From assembly GCA_038503075.1 (NCBI GenBank), contig JBCAML010000021.1:1054001-1118000 (forward strand): a stretch of DNA of 64,000 bases. The letters run 5' to 3'. Position numbers and translations under genes: made by a program. Of the stretch, positions 1-11,883 are shown one piece after another. The stretch is from Gyromitra esculenta (Eukaryota; Ascomycota; Pezizomycetes; Pezizales; Discinaceae). Positions within the stretch are counted from its first letter, which is position 1, and each line of letters starts with the position of its first letter. Under the pieces are notes generated by a model, which was not told the DNA's origin, made no database searches, and saw only the letters and a list, made by a program, of their open reading frames with translations.

Positions 1-2
1 AA

Positions 3-668
3 ATTTGGTTCTCCGAGTCTGACGCTGAGGGGCGGATCTTGTCCTACCTCGCAGGCAATAATATACCCTCTACATCTTCATTTTTAGACGTCGGTACAGG
101 GAATGGACATCTTCTATTTGAACTGTTAGAAGGAGGGGAATATGAAGGTGGTGAGATGGTCGGGATTGATTATTCCCCCAAAGCTATAGTTTTCGCTAGG
201 AAGATTTCAGAGGAAAGAGGGCTAGCGCAGAAGGTTAAATTCTATGTGAGCGATTGCATTAAGGATGATCTTACCTCTGCAGAGTGGGTTCCGATAATTG
301 AGGGGGAAAAGGGCTTCGATGTTGTGTTGGACAAAGGAACCTTTGATGCCATATCTTTGAGTGATGAGCTCCTGGAGGGCGGAAATGGGAGAAAGATATA
401 TGAGGGCTATGCTGAAAAGATTGTGGGCGTGATGAGGAAAGGCGGCTTGTTGGTAATCACAAGTTGTAATTGGACGGAGGAGGAACTGAAGAGGAAGTTG
501 CTGGTAGCTCAAGGTCGTAGTCTCTCTTCCTTTAGAGCGGTGAAAAATTATACTAATCGAGGTTAGAGGACAGATTTAGAGTATGAAGGAAGGATATCAT
601 ATCCATCGTTCTCGTTTGGGGGGAAGCAAGGTCAGACCATCTCTTCGATATGTTTTCGTAGGAAGTGA
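3..668 (+). CDS. EFM4: Protein-lysine N-methyltransferase EFM4 (eEF1A methyltransferase), 5' truncated by the window edge
   Basis: A seven-beta-strand SAM-dependent methyltransferase. The EFM4/SEE1/METTL10 family methylates a lysine of translation elongation factor eEF1A in the cytosol. The frame is open from the first complete codon at position 3 and begins IWFSESDAE, which matches the family's conserved E-I-WF segment, so the true start lies upstream of the window. Visible motifs are motif I DVGTGNG, GIDYS, and the family signature VLDKGTFDAISLS. One phase-0 intron is inferred at 504-566 (donor GTAGCT, branch TACTAAT at 551-557, acceptor GGTTAG). Splicing it restores the conserved C-terminus YPSFSFGGKQGQTISSICF before TGA at 666-668; without splicing the ORF ends early with an unrelated tail. 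The gene is convergent with EFM7 and separated from it by 133 bp. Family assignment is strong; the exact intron is inferred from frame and homology memory. Confidence 0.9.
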
Positions 669-801
669 CATAACCCTATAATTGTGGATTCATGTAAACA
701 CACGTAGTCTAAAGCACTTCCGAGGGCTCTATCGTGTTAAATATGCAAGGGTCTTTGGTATCTCAAAGCAGAACATAGGTAATTTACAAGTACACAGGTA
801 G

Positions 802-1779
802 TTAAGATCCCCGGTGTTTAAATATCCCAATAGCAAGCCACTTCTTCCGCTCCACAAAATCTTCTTTTCCTCTATCTCTTTCCCAGGGCCTTTCATTTCC
901 TTCCACGTCCCTCTCTCGAATAGGTCCCATCGACTCTAGTCCAGCCCTTACAGCAGTGTCAAAGAAGTTTGCAACTTTCTCTCTCCCAGTGTGATACCCA
1001 GCAATTGCTAGAAGGAGACCATCCTTAGACAAGAGGCGAGCCACTGATTTACTCAAATTATCATGCTGCCAATCCATCCAGAAACAATCGGCCGCAATCA
1101 CTCTCGTGAATTTCCCGGCATTCATCGAACAGAGATCGTCAGAGAGATCACCCCAGAGATGACCAGCAACGGTAACTCGGTCTCGGTTTTCGGGCTTGAT
1201 GTTGATTTCTACATTCTTCTGTATATTGGCCAGAATTTCTTTCGCAGGATAATCCGAGATTATGGTCTGTTTCCATAATTCATGTCAGCCAAACCCAGTT
1301 TCGATCTTCAGGTAGATCAAATTTTACATGCTTTGCCCCAGCCAAGACAGAGATTATACTGGGAAGCCCCGCTCCAGCCCCCATTTCAACTACCATTTGA
1401 TCTTTCACATCAAATTCACCATCCGTAATCATCTCAGCTGCTTGCACTCCTGCCTATTACGAAGCTCGCCGAAAAAGCGGATCTGCATTAGCAAGAACTA
1501 TTTAGTCTTGAAAGCCTAATCATGCCAAAGACGACGATCAAGCGCCCTACTTGCATTCCAAAGAAAGTGAGAGAAAAGGTTATTGTTTGAGGGTTCTGGA
1601 TCTGCCAATCGCAGCTTCACATCCCCGTAAGTTTCTGACTTGTAGAGAACATGGTGGCCAGGTTCTCCGTGCTGGTTGCGCGAATCGGAGAATATTGTGA
1701 ATAGGGATTGCTCGAAGATGTCGGCCCCATCGGCTTCACTACCGCTGTCCTCAAGTTCTTGGATCTTGTTGGTAAGCAT
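802..1779 (-). CDS. EFM7: Protein N-terminal and lysine N-methyltransferase EFM7 (nicotinamide N-methyltransferase-like)
   Basis: A SAM-dependent methyltransferase of the EFM7/NNT1 family. Yeast Efm7 modifies the N-terminal glycine and adjacent lysine of eEF1A. Three exons are read on the minus strand. Exon 1 runs from the ATG at 1779-1777 to about 1551 (acidic start, then DIFEQSLFTIF and FLWNA). Exon 2 runs from about 1440/1437 to 1328 and carries motif I EMGAGAGLPS. Exon 3 runs 1266-802 (SDYPAKEIL, the motif VIAADCFWMDWQH, then AGYHTGREK and the family-typical ERKKWL tail). Intron 2 (1327-1267, GTAAAA...ACAG, 61 bp) is phase 0 and clear. Intron 1 (about 1550-1441 or 1550-1438) is inferred from in-frame stops and phase, and its exact acceptor is uncertain. 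An upstream in-frame ATG at 1929 would add 50 residues that do not resemble the family, so the internal ATG is preferred. Length is about 270 aa, normal for the family. Confidence 0.85.
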
Positions 1780-2279
1780 CGAAGAGGCGATGAGATTGGA
1801 GATGTATCGTTGAAACCCAGTTTTATTTACCCCACACGCAATAGTGACGGGTGGGGCTAAAACCGTAGTTGTGCGAATTCTTGGCATCCAACCATGGTTA
1901 ACCTTGCTTTGACCATGTTTAATGACCAATGACTTCCTACCCTACTAAGAGGTTACCGGCAGCAAGAATCTATTAAAAGGGCTTCAATCCAAGTTACCTC
2001 ATTAGATATAGCACGAGAAGCCTTAGAGGGCAAGTGTGTCAAGGCCCAGGACACATCTCCGAAAAAAAGATTCGTCCCTAAGCCACAGACTGCCACATAG
2101 AATGCCGAGGGGAAAAGGCGCCTAAGTGGCACTGAAATACCATTCTAGGATCAACAACACTAAACTGCTAGTTTCTAGTTAGTAACTAGTTAAAATAATT
2201 GGACAGTGACACATTTTTCCCCTAAGACTTCTCACACCATATCATTCAACTTTAATTTTCTGTTCATGTGCTTTTTCGT

Positions 2280-2373
2280 ACGTGAACAGTCGTGTGAGAA
2301 AATTTTTGACACCCAAATAGCTGTCTTGCTAGTTAAGTGGGTGTCAATACTTTTCTTACACCGCCGTACACGT
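2280..2373. repeat. Imperfect foldback (stem-loop) repeat A
   Basis: Inner arms 2292-2315 and 2338-2361 are reverse complements at 21 of 24 positions, around a 22-base loop. Pairing continues outward more weakly to 2280 and 2373 (8 of 12). The arms carry TTGACACCCA and TGGGTGTCAA next to the loop. No ORF spans it. It could be a MITE remnant, half of a larger inverted repeat, or a transcription-associated hairpin. Confidence 0.7.
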
Positions 2374-2488
2374 CATTAATCATGCAATGTAGCATGGTTA
2401 AATGAGTTGGTCTAATTTAACGCTAATGGTGCTAACCTTCTAGAATTAAATGCATGCTTTGCCAATAAGTGGTAAAATTCAGTATTGT

Positions 2489-2617
2489 GTACTTGTATTC
2501 TCATGACATTTTTAAAATGGGCCAGGTCCGCATATCATACAAACTACCCTGAATCTACCTATTTTATATAAGACGCAGAGGTAACCCACTTTAAAAACGT
2601 CATGAGAATACGAGTAC
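2489..2617. repeat. Imperfect inverted repeat B with 33-base arms
   Basis: Arms 2489-2521 and 2585-2617 are reverse complements at 30 of 33 positions around a 63-base spacer. All three mismatches are transitions. The shared core includes TATTCTCATGAC. It lies about 115 bp downstream of repeat A and shows no sequence relation to it that I can see. It resembles a small MITE or foldback element; no target-site duplication was recognised. Confidence 0.75.
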
Positions 2618-3782
2618 TAGGTGACTCTAAAATCCCCTGTGATAAACCGACGATGCCTCACATGTATGCGGCTGGTCTTCCTGTACCTTTCTACACCTTT
2701 CTCTGCCTCGTGAAAAGATAGCTTTTCTGCAAAACACTTTTGATGCACACACGCAATAACAGAAGTTTAATTCAAAATAATCTAGCCTTTGTCAGATTTA
2801 GCTTATACTTGACCTATCATGTTTGAAGTATCAACACGGTGATCCATTCCCTGTAGTCTACCAATCCCGATGCCAAAACCCTAAATACGAAACCACTCCT
2901 TCTAACCCAAACCCTCTAATATACCTCATGGCTATTCAAGCTAGATATAGTACACCATGTATGTGTGGTCTCAGGCCGCCAGCGTTAAAGGGAGTAGCCA
3001 TTCGTAGCTAATGATCATCAGACACGTATACGGTAGCCTACATAATGGTACATACCAATACCAACGCAGATAGGGACTCCACCAGCCCTCGGGTACTGCA
3101 AAACTCATCATCTATCCCCAGCCATATGTCACCATTGATATAACTCAATTTAGGGGAGGACTCTGTGGTACATTTCACACTTCTTAGTTGAACGTGGATC
3201 AATAGAAAATTGCTGGTATAGCACCCGAGTTATATAACCTAGACTATATAAGCCCCTAGAGTCGTTCCTGGGGTATAACTTGCTCGAGGTATGACACAAA
3301 ACAAGTTGTCGTAAGGCAAACTTAGCTCTCTAGTGGGGACACACTCTTAGATTGCAGAGAATCCAGTTTATTCGTAACATGTCACGGAGTTTTGATTGTA
3401 TATACATGTAATTTTGTTGTTGCATGAAGCTGTTGCGGCGTTGTTGTGCCATATCTAAGCGTGCCATACCCTCAGGAAGCAAGTAACCGAGCTGGAGCTT
3501 GCAACTCATGTTTTACAGCGCTTCCCATTACTACATGTACATGTACACATGCAAATCAAAAACTAATTTGTTCTGTGTGCCTTCTATCTACAACCACTAC
3601 TTATACGCATGAAACCGGAACCGTAAATGCTACTCTAGGCCAACATAAATTATGTTGTCGTTTTTTTCCCCCGTTTCACTTAGTGGTAGAGCCGAGTGAC
3701 CACCCGTGAATTAAGCAAACTACGGCCAGTATCTAGACAGCCAAACACCCAAGCTCGGCACCCGTCATATATCTATGGAGCA

Positions 3783-4217
3783 AAGGCTTAATCTACCCTT
3801 CGAGTTTAGCCTACCCTCCAAATCCATCAACAAGATAGCCCCATCACCAGCTCTGTGCCCAACCACCCTCACATCGCTTACAGCATACTGAACCTACTCT
3901 TTGCTGATACCACAAACTCTGTTCCTGGGGTTATCTATAATCTCTAGTCGCAAATTTGAAACAGAAGAGATGTCACTCCTGCACCGTTAGGAAGTAAAAC
4001 GAGTCCGCAGTTGAGCAGGCGTGCAAAAAAGGTAAACGTAACTGCTACAAACAACTAGATCATACGTTAAACTCCTTGCAGCCTAGGTGTACTTTCCTAC
4101 AGAGACTCATGGTAAGTAACTTGGAGGTCTTTTTTTAAGCCAAAGGTAGGGAGGGTAAATTAAATTCGAAGGGTAGACCAAAGCAAATTTCATCCGTGAA
4201 GGGCAGATTAAATCTTT
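3783..4217. repeat. Candidate degenerate MITE with TIR-like ends
   Basis: A segment at 3783-3819 is repeated in inverse orientation at 4150-4182, with about 27 of 35 positions matching and a shared core TCTACCCTTCGA. A second, shorter inverse copy of the same motif (AATCTRCCCTT) lies at 4199-4217. The arrangement gives an element of about 0.43 kb with terminal inverted repeats and no coding capacity. Several differences are transitions. Boundaries are approximate. Confidence 0.5.
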
Positions 4218-7200
4218 CTCTGTGTTTATGTATACGAGACATCTCCGCATAGACTTTCTCAACTTTCCCAAAGAATTCAGTTAGCCATATGCATGGGTGT
4301 CGGGGTCTCCGCCTAACCACGTTTCAGTACATATACATAAGTACATGTGCTATAGCAACCATCAACATATCCACCTACGGGTTTGATGTAGACATTGAGA
4401 GGTAAAACCCCCCCATATCGACTGTTTGGGGTAACTTTACTCCTGCAATTTTTTGACCGAAGTCAAAACCGAGTGACAAATTATGACATAACCCTTATCA
4501 TAGCAAGCTATAGATATTAATATTAACAATACTAAGCAGTATTCGACTATAAAAAAAATACGCGCTATCCAAAGCACCGTGGAGGTCTCTGGGGGTCTTG
4601 AGCCTAAAAATTCTAACTTAAGACTTACATATCCAGCTAGTTCCCAGAAAACCAATGAGGCGAATCAGTTGGGCAGTAAGTAGGTGATTCTTACAGCAAC
4701 GCTAATCGAATGGCTTCAAGGCAAGGATTATCAGCCTTATGGCTTCTTAACTCCACGCTATGAATTACAGGGGTTTAGCGGTTCCAGTGAGACTTATTCT
4801 CCTGCAAGTTAGAGACGCATGGATTTCCCGTCATTGAAATCCCATTTCTTTTTTCGAAAAGCAGGACGCACTACTGGGTTGTCTAAATGCTTGGATGTCT
4901 CGCGACACCATCTACATGTATCTTACCTTACGAAATCATGTAGCATCACTCGGCTAATCGAAAATACCCACACTCGTCCACAACGCGAAAACCACGACTC
5001 CTCCCTCACCTGATAGTTAGATACACTTCTTTTACTTGATTTCAGATATAATAGCCTAAATTTGTTACAACTGCACTTAGGCAGCCTGGCTCCAAGTAGG
5101 GGAGCTTCGTGCCCTGAGATTCAAGTACCAGTCCCTGAGCTCCCCTGTTGTACTCAAGATCGAGATCATCACCGAAAAAGCAACCCCAGGATTCACCAAT
5201 CAAGCATTTCAATCCTATCGTTGGGATTATGAAGAGTAAGAGAACATCATCGCCGTTACCCGCAAATTCGCTTACCTTAACCTGTGTTGCTTCTCTAAAG
5301 ACAGCTATAGTTTTTCCGGAACGTCATCCGTAGGTTTTTCCGACGGCTATGGTGATTTTACCCGGATCTAGTCACTTGTCACCACAACACGCTTGGAAGA
5401 GAAAACACTTTGGACTCAATGTGATCTGGCCTTCCAGAGCCACTCAATAGCCTGAATGCGTAAATCTAAATCCATCTCCACACCCAAATACCTAGGGGGA
5501 AAATCGATCCTTATACTTTATCACGATGGTAGAAGGGTCGTACTGTTTATCCCCCGTAAGCAGGCATAATTGGTCATGATGTGTCGACCCGTACCCGAGA
5601 ATGGCTATTCGAAGAGTTTCAAAAAGCTAACTCTCCGATGCCGCCCGATTTTTTATCGTCCCCAAATAGACCCAGGGGACAGCGTTATCTCTATTGTGTT
5701 ATTATTGAGGATAAGAATTGAAGGTGCAGCTACCAGAAGATCGGATCTTAAGGTTAGATCGGAGTCCGGTAAACTTACACCCATGGACCAGAAAACGGAC
5801 GGATATCGCAGATTGTTTATTATTGCGTTATCAATAGCTGCGGGTAGCGGTACGCGTCGCACGCACAACAGGTACTCCACATAATATTGCCAACTCCAGC
5901 AGGTACGAAAACCTGAAAACAATGTCAATAAGTAGCCACACCCCCCTTCGGAGAACCAAGCCAACTTCTTAGCTCACATTTGTTTTTTCCCGACATGAAT
6001 ATATTTTTTATATTATAATAGCTGGGGGCCTAAGTGGCCCGAGGTATCTTGTTCCCAGGTTTGTACCATTACAGGATGCTGAACCACCCCACAGAAAGAT
6101 CGTGGAATTGTAGAGAGATCGCGAAGGTGTTTATGTAGCCGTCGTACAGGGTCCGAAAATAATAATAAAAAGAATTGAGAACACTATGGCCCGGACAAAC
6201 AATCTCAGTCTCAGTTTGACGATAGATCATATTACTACCCCCAGATAAACGGGAAAGCTTTCGCAGCCACGAAATTTTTTCAGTGATCATGCAGCAATTG
6301 CTCAAGAGATCTCTCCAAGCCAAGCCCTTGTGAAAGTGTACTGATCTATGAGGCAAGAAGAACTCAGCTGAAGATCGTCAGTAAGCTGCTCACACAGCTT
6401 ATGGTGCTTTCTTGGAGAAGCACGAACCTTGCGCATCAGTCATTCGGTGATCATGAAGGGATAAATATTGCCAATTCGGCAGTAAATCCTGAGGTCATTC
6501 TGTCCCGTCTGGATTAATATCCGTGCTATTATCCTAATAGCTACCCACAAGAATCTAGAGACTCATGGTGGTTCCTCGAGTAGTTATGTATGTACTTTTC
6601 GGGCCCTGGGTTTAAGGGGTATTTATTCGACGGCCATGACGCGCGGGACCGATCGCCGGATGATCTCAATATAAATTAAGTATTTTGAAAGCGGCGGACA
6701 GGTCTCACGGTCGGATGTTGCATGTTTTTTTGTCTTGCGCTCCTGATAAGGGGATGCCTCGTGAACAGGGGAAAAATAACGAGATATTACCTTTCGTAAG
6801 AGCCGGATCAACATGTCAGAGCATGATTGGATTAAAATACCTGCCGGCTCATGTTCACAATTACTGTCGCTCCCCATAGTGCCGGTGGGATATCATATGT
6901 GAATGACGTTGGAACACATTTTTGTTGCTCGGGAGCTCGAGGCACGCAGACATCAACCCGTTAGGGAAGAGCGAGAGGCATTTAGAATATGATTGGGGCG
7001 GAGAAAGACCCAAAGTAAATAAAACAATAAGCTGAGCCCCTTATTATACGAGGTTCTCAAATACCGCCTCCCATGCCCGCCGGGCACCCGATTGCCGAGA
7101 TGGGGTTCTAGAAACAAAATCGCCGGTCCTGGGGACAAAATGATAGAAAAACATCCTAGGATCGATATCATAAATTCCCTATTAGGTTAGCGAATAGTTA

Positions 7201-7708
7201 CGGTAAATTTCCGGATCGTCATCGCTAATGATTCAAAGACGACCCCAAACTCCACAGGCCCAACCTCGGTTGCAAGAGACACGAAATAAATCGTGACAAT
7301 ACAATCATTTCTCACAGTAAAGTACCCCAAGGTCTCCATAGAGCATACATAGACATAATAATATAGCTGCGTGTAATCTCATTCAATGACGTAGATTTCT
7401 ATAGGCCATGAACTTTAATTTCCGAATCTAAGGGTGTTGCATGTGAGAGAAACGTGAAGGAAGCCTTATCCAACGTCAGCCCCATGCAAAAACCACTACA
7501 TGTCGGTATGTTTGTGTAGGGTACATGCAGTCTAGGGGCCGCTATTGACGCGCTACTATTTTATTTTTCTCTCTCTCCTTTCCCATGAAGCGCACGTTAG
7601 AGAGAGTAATTGCACTTAGTAATGACAAAAGGTTTGCGGTTGCGGGTTGGTCCGTGCGACGATTTGTTTCGAACGTGGTCGCAAATCATTTTCGTGCGCG
7701 GTTGTTTC

Positions 7709-7893
7709 ATACCGTAAGTATTTGGTAAAATTCGTCCCGGCGCTAGTAGGTAAAACATGCATAGGACATGTTAACTTTCCATGATTTTCCGCCAAAAGCC
7801 CCCCAGCGGCACCATAACGTAGAGTATTAACAAATTATATGCATATCTTACCTACCAGCGCCGGAAAAAATTTCACCAAATACTTACAGTATT
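7709..7893. repeat. Foldback element C with 55-base arms
   Basis: Arms 7709-7763 and 7839-7893 are reverse complements at 47 of 55 positions, separated by 75 bases. Seven of the eight mismatches are transitions. Shared cores are GTAAGTATTTGGT and GGCGCT. This is the strongest inverted repeat in the window. It has no ORF and no recognised target duplication. Confidence 0.8.
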
Positions 7894-10800
7894 TCTCCGT
7901 CCAGAACTCTGAGTAGGACAGTGAGCTAGCATTTATATAGTACGGCGGTACAGCACCTTTGCCGATGGCGTTTTCCCTCCCAAGCGCGCGCGCCTTGAAG
8001 GCTACCAGGAGTTCCTGAGACAACGTGCTTATTGTAGCGGCGTGGCTCAGGCTCACGTTGAGTCAGAAAGAATGTCATGTGGACATTTTGATGGAGATTA
8101 ATCTAAATTCGTTATCAAAAGCGATGCCCTAGGCGAACTGCAGTCTGCCTTCTTTGCAACATCACGAACACCTGTTGTCTATCCCGTGCATGTGTTAGGA
8201 GAAGAGGGCATTGAACGTTCTCTGGAAAGGAAAAGAAAGAAACAACTGGTAAAACCGAACCTATCATTTTTTTTAATTTTAGGCAGCGATGAAGAACGAC
8301 ATTGCCCAAAGGAATCAGAATACAGACATAGGAATCGGAGGTGAACAACTCAGAATCAAACCAGCCAAACCCACCCTCTAGTCCTCTCGATTTCCTCCTT
8401 GGAGTTGACAGCACGGCCTTTTTTTAGGAAAGGACTGACAGACGGAGCACGTACCTCCCTCCAATTCGCCAGGTCATTTGTTGCAAAGAGACTCTGGTCT
8501 GTCCTGAGGGGAAAACAAAGAAAAGAAACAGAGAACAGTGGAAAGCCAAGCCATAGTCCTGTTTCTTATCCGCGCGCTTTATAATTCGCAGAAACGTTTT
8601 TCGCTACCCAAAAGAGAACCGAATTCGATACCCCGCCCAAAGACTCGTTTCCTCACTCGTTTGTCACTCGCTCATCGTTCGCGGTCTAGCGATCACCATA
8701 TTCCATTTGCTTATTTCGTTTACTACGGAACCGGGAAAAAAAACTGAAACGAGAGTGATTAAAACGCCGTAAGACCAGAAATGATGCGTAGCGACGGTTT
8801 AGTAAAGCCTGCCAGGATAAGAGTTTTTTCTCTCGAAGTGTTCTTTGAAATTGAACGAGGCTCCAAACGACGAAACGGCCGTCTTCCCATTTTCTCATGA
8901 TTGCTGGATGGGACCTTGTAACAGAGACCTTGTAACAAGATCCCACCTACATTACGTAGGTAAGAAGTGTGGGGGATTTCTTGTTGCTTTTTTCTGCTGT
9001 TTGTTCTTATTTTTTCCTCGTGAGTGGTATAACTGGCAAAAAACGGAAGGGTGCAAGCCGACAGCCTGGAGACGAACAGCTGGATTCGGGTCTACGTTCC
9101 AAATCGGGGGGCTTGTATAGATCTGGGGCGGGGACGCAGGTCAGGTGTTACCGCATCCAAAGGCTGGTTAGGAACGGCTAACTTTAATAGTGACTAAATA
9201 GAGTAGTAAACTTAAGCCTGAGGTGAATAGCGAGTTCTCAGGTCACGAGAGCCAGAAGAACGGTGAAGCCGAGAATGGTTCACTATCCGGGCGCGTGAAT
9301 GTTCGTTGTACATGTTCCGGTGTGGCTTTAACTTGAAATGATCACTGTAACAACAATGAGGTGGGAATGGGGGGCAGAGAACGACTACATGTAAGCTCTC
9401 GGGGAGTTTTACTTAAATGTTTTCCTCGCCACCTATCACTACTGTAACTACCCCTCAGTGACATGATGGAACTCAAACTTCTGGTAAAGCTTCAAGGTTG
9501 AGGCGACAGAGAGCCTTGTGTCGATAGGTATTTGTGTTGGGGCTAAGCAGACTCCCTTACAACTTACTCGTGTAGTAGGTAGGCATTTAGCGCATCTGCA
9601 CTAAGACAAGGCGCTTTTAAATACTCCTGCAGGAGGCCGGGCCGGACTGTATCAAAACCGTGGGGAATCATAAAAGTCACAGAAAAGCAATCCATCATCC
9701 AGTACGGCATTCAAGCCCGGAAATCGTGTTCCAAGCGAGTAGACGCTCGCAATTGAAGCTTCGGATCTAATAAAGATGTCTCTAAAACAGTAACTCTACG
9801 TAGCCACAAGAGCATTGGGAACGGTACATAGTGTATGCACCCTCCAGATAACCGTATACAATTCGTACACGCAGAACGCGGGGAAGCGGGGTTGGGGGCG
9901 GGTACTTTTTTTGTGACAACTCGCTTTTTCCTGCGGTTCCTTTATTGATAATAATTACTTTTTCTTACATTCGGTGGTTTGAAAAAATTTGCTCCTGAAC
10001 TTCGTAGACGTGAGAGAGAAAACCCTTCGGGAGACAGGGAAGGTAGATCTTCGTGCAAGGCCACAAGAAAGACGGTGGGAAGGGTCCATCTTGCATCCAG
10101 GCCAGGCTGAATGAAGTCGGAAGACGTAAGCGATGGAGGGGAATTGACGTCAAAAAAGATCCTCGACTAGCATACCCCCCAAGCGGACGCTTCATTTTTT
10201 TTTTTTACACAGCAGCAGCAACGGATATGTACTTTATTAGCAGGGCACGGCTACTGCGTGTAAAGCGGTCTGATTTTATGCCATGCCAGTTTTTATTAAG
10301 GCGAGAACATGTTTACTACTCCAGAGTAACAATGGGGAGGAGACAGGACGAAACAAGTTTCGTGATCCGAACGCGTAAATATACCGCACACGTTACCTGC
10401 GGATATCGTGTGCGCATAAAGCAGCTACCCGTAGAGGTTGGAGTTCATCTGAGGCTTCTGAACGTGGGGAGAGAACAGTACATTATGTGGGTAGCTTTTT
10501 TTTAGCAGAATATGTAGAAACAGGAATTGATGAGAATTGCTGAGTGGGGGAAGAAGATCTCTGGTTTATTTGGTGAAACATCTAATCAGTCTGATTTTAA
10601 TTATTGACCGTGAAAAACGTTGAGCCGGGAAGAGCGGAGGAGAGAGACTGGAGCTAGAGGAGGAGACCTGGAGGAGAAAGACGAAGAAGAGGCGAACGTA
10701 GGAGAGCGATAGACGCAGAATGAGCAACCATACATTGAAGCCTTAGTTAAGATACATATGTATGTAGGGATGTGGAGGGCCGGGACTTGAAAAGAAGAAA

Positions 10801-11299
10801 AAAAAGCTAGGAAGCCGGCCGTGTTGTGGTTCTTGAGGCTTGCCTGTGCTACAGGGAGGCCATGAGTGCCAGGGCACATGTTGCAGGGCCGCGAACTCGT
10901 GGAAGTTCGTAAAGTATGTAAAGCCTATGAAAGTCGGTCCAGTGACCTTTTTTGGGCTTTCAAAACACCAGGCCGCCCATCTGTGCTTCTCCGTGCTCGT
11001 TTCTGCCCGCCTGAGTATCTATTATTCGGCGTTTACGGCAAACAACCCTACTCACATTCACTGCCAGTCAGTGCTCGGATCGGCTACATCATCTTCTATT
11101 CCTAGGCTACCCTGTTCAGGCGAAGAGCCTCTTCTCTCCACCAACGCTCCCCACATCCAACCACGCATTAAGACGCCAGCCACCTTACAGCGCGGATACG
11201 GAGCGATAATACAATACTCCGCTCCACGCTGCGCCGTACACCTCGCGCAGGCACTCCGTGACTCCGTCTATCTGCAACCACATCATAACACATCACACC

Positions 11300-11883
11300 C
11301 ACGAGCTTTCCTCCCTCCCTCTCCCTCTTCTCTCCATCCTCCTCGTTCCTCCCCTTCCTCCTCGCTCGCTCCTCCACCACTCTTGTCCTCGCTCGCTCTC
11401 CTGTGCCTGCTATCTCAAGCGGTAATATTAGCAGCCAACAGCAGTAGCAGTAGTATTAGAAGCAGTAGAACCTTTCACTCTAGGCGTCTGTGCACGTCAA
11501 AACCCTCACCTCAGGCTCTGCACTTCAGCTATTCGTCGTCACTTTGCCCCCCCCAAACCCCCACCTCTCCCGATCTCCATACCTGCCTACCGCTGCCTTC
11601 CTAGGCCAAATAGAAAGCCTGCAGTTGAAACCGCCCATCGACAAACTGCCCGGCTAAGCAAGACGATATAATCCTGAGCCTGAGCCCATCCCGAGGTATT
11701 CGTTTTATCTTGGTGTCCCGGAAGTGCGCTCGCAGACGCAACAACTATCAACTATCAACTGCAACGAAAACCGAAATCAAGAGACGGTGATAAGAGAGAC
11801 AACACAGATTGCAGGAGATTAAAAGCGATCACTGGCTTTGTTTATTCCCTGGCTATCGACAAAACCCCAGTTAAGAATATTAA
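11300..11883 (+). promoter_or_regulatory. Pyrimidine-rich promoter/leader of the PAS kinase gene
   Basis: Positions 11311-11410 are almost pure C/T on the coding strand, followed by CA-rich sequence up to the proposed start codon at 11884. CT tracts of this kind commonly lie at or just upstream of transcription starts in filamentous fungi. A long open frame across 10840-11604 is a by-product of this composition (runs of Ser and Pro) and is not called as a gene. Confidence 0.5.

Larger units (their letters stand above)
1780..11300. other. Gene-poor interval with degenerate inverted repeats
   Basis: About 9.5 kb between EFM7 and the leader of the PAS kinase gene. Open frames here are short (up to about 150 codons), have no recognisable motif and usually overlap others in several frames, so none is called. 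The interval contains the foldback structures listed separately near 2.3, 2.5, 3.8-4.2 and 7.7-7.9 kb. I see no intact transposase, reverse transcriptase, LTR pair, rRNA or tRNA. The repeat arms and the abundant TA steps suggest old, mutated mobile-element remains. Confidence 0.5.

Noticed and set aside
10840..11604. 254-codon plus-strand open frame
   Set aside because: Composed largely of Ser, Pro and Leu from a CT-rich tract directly before the PAS kinase; the same stretch is open in other frames and shows no family motif.
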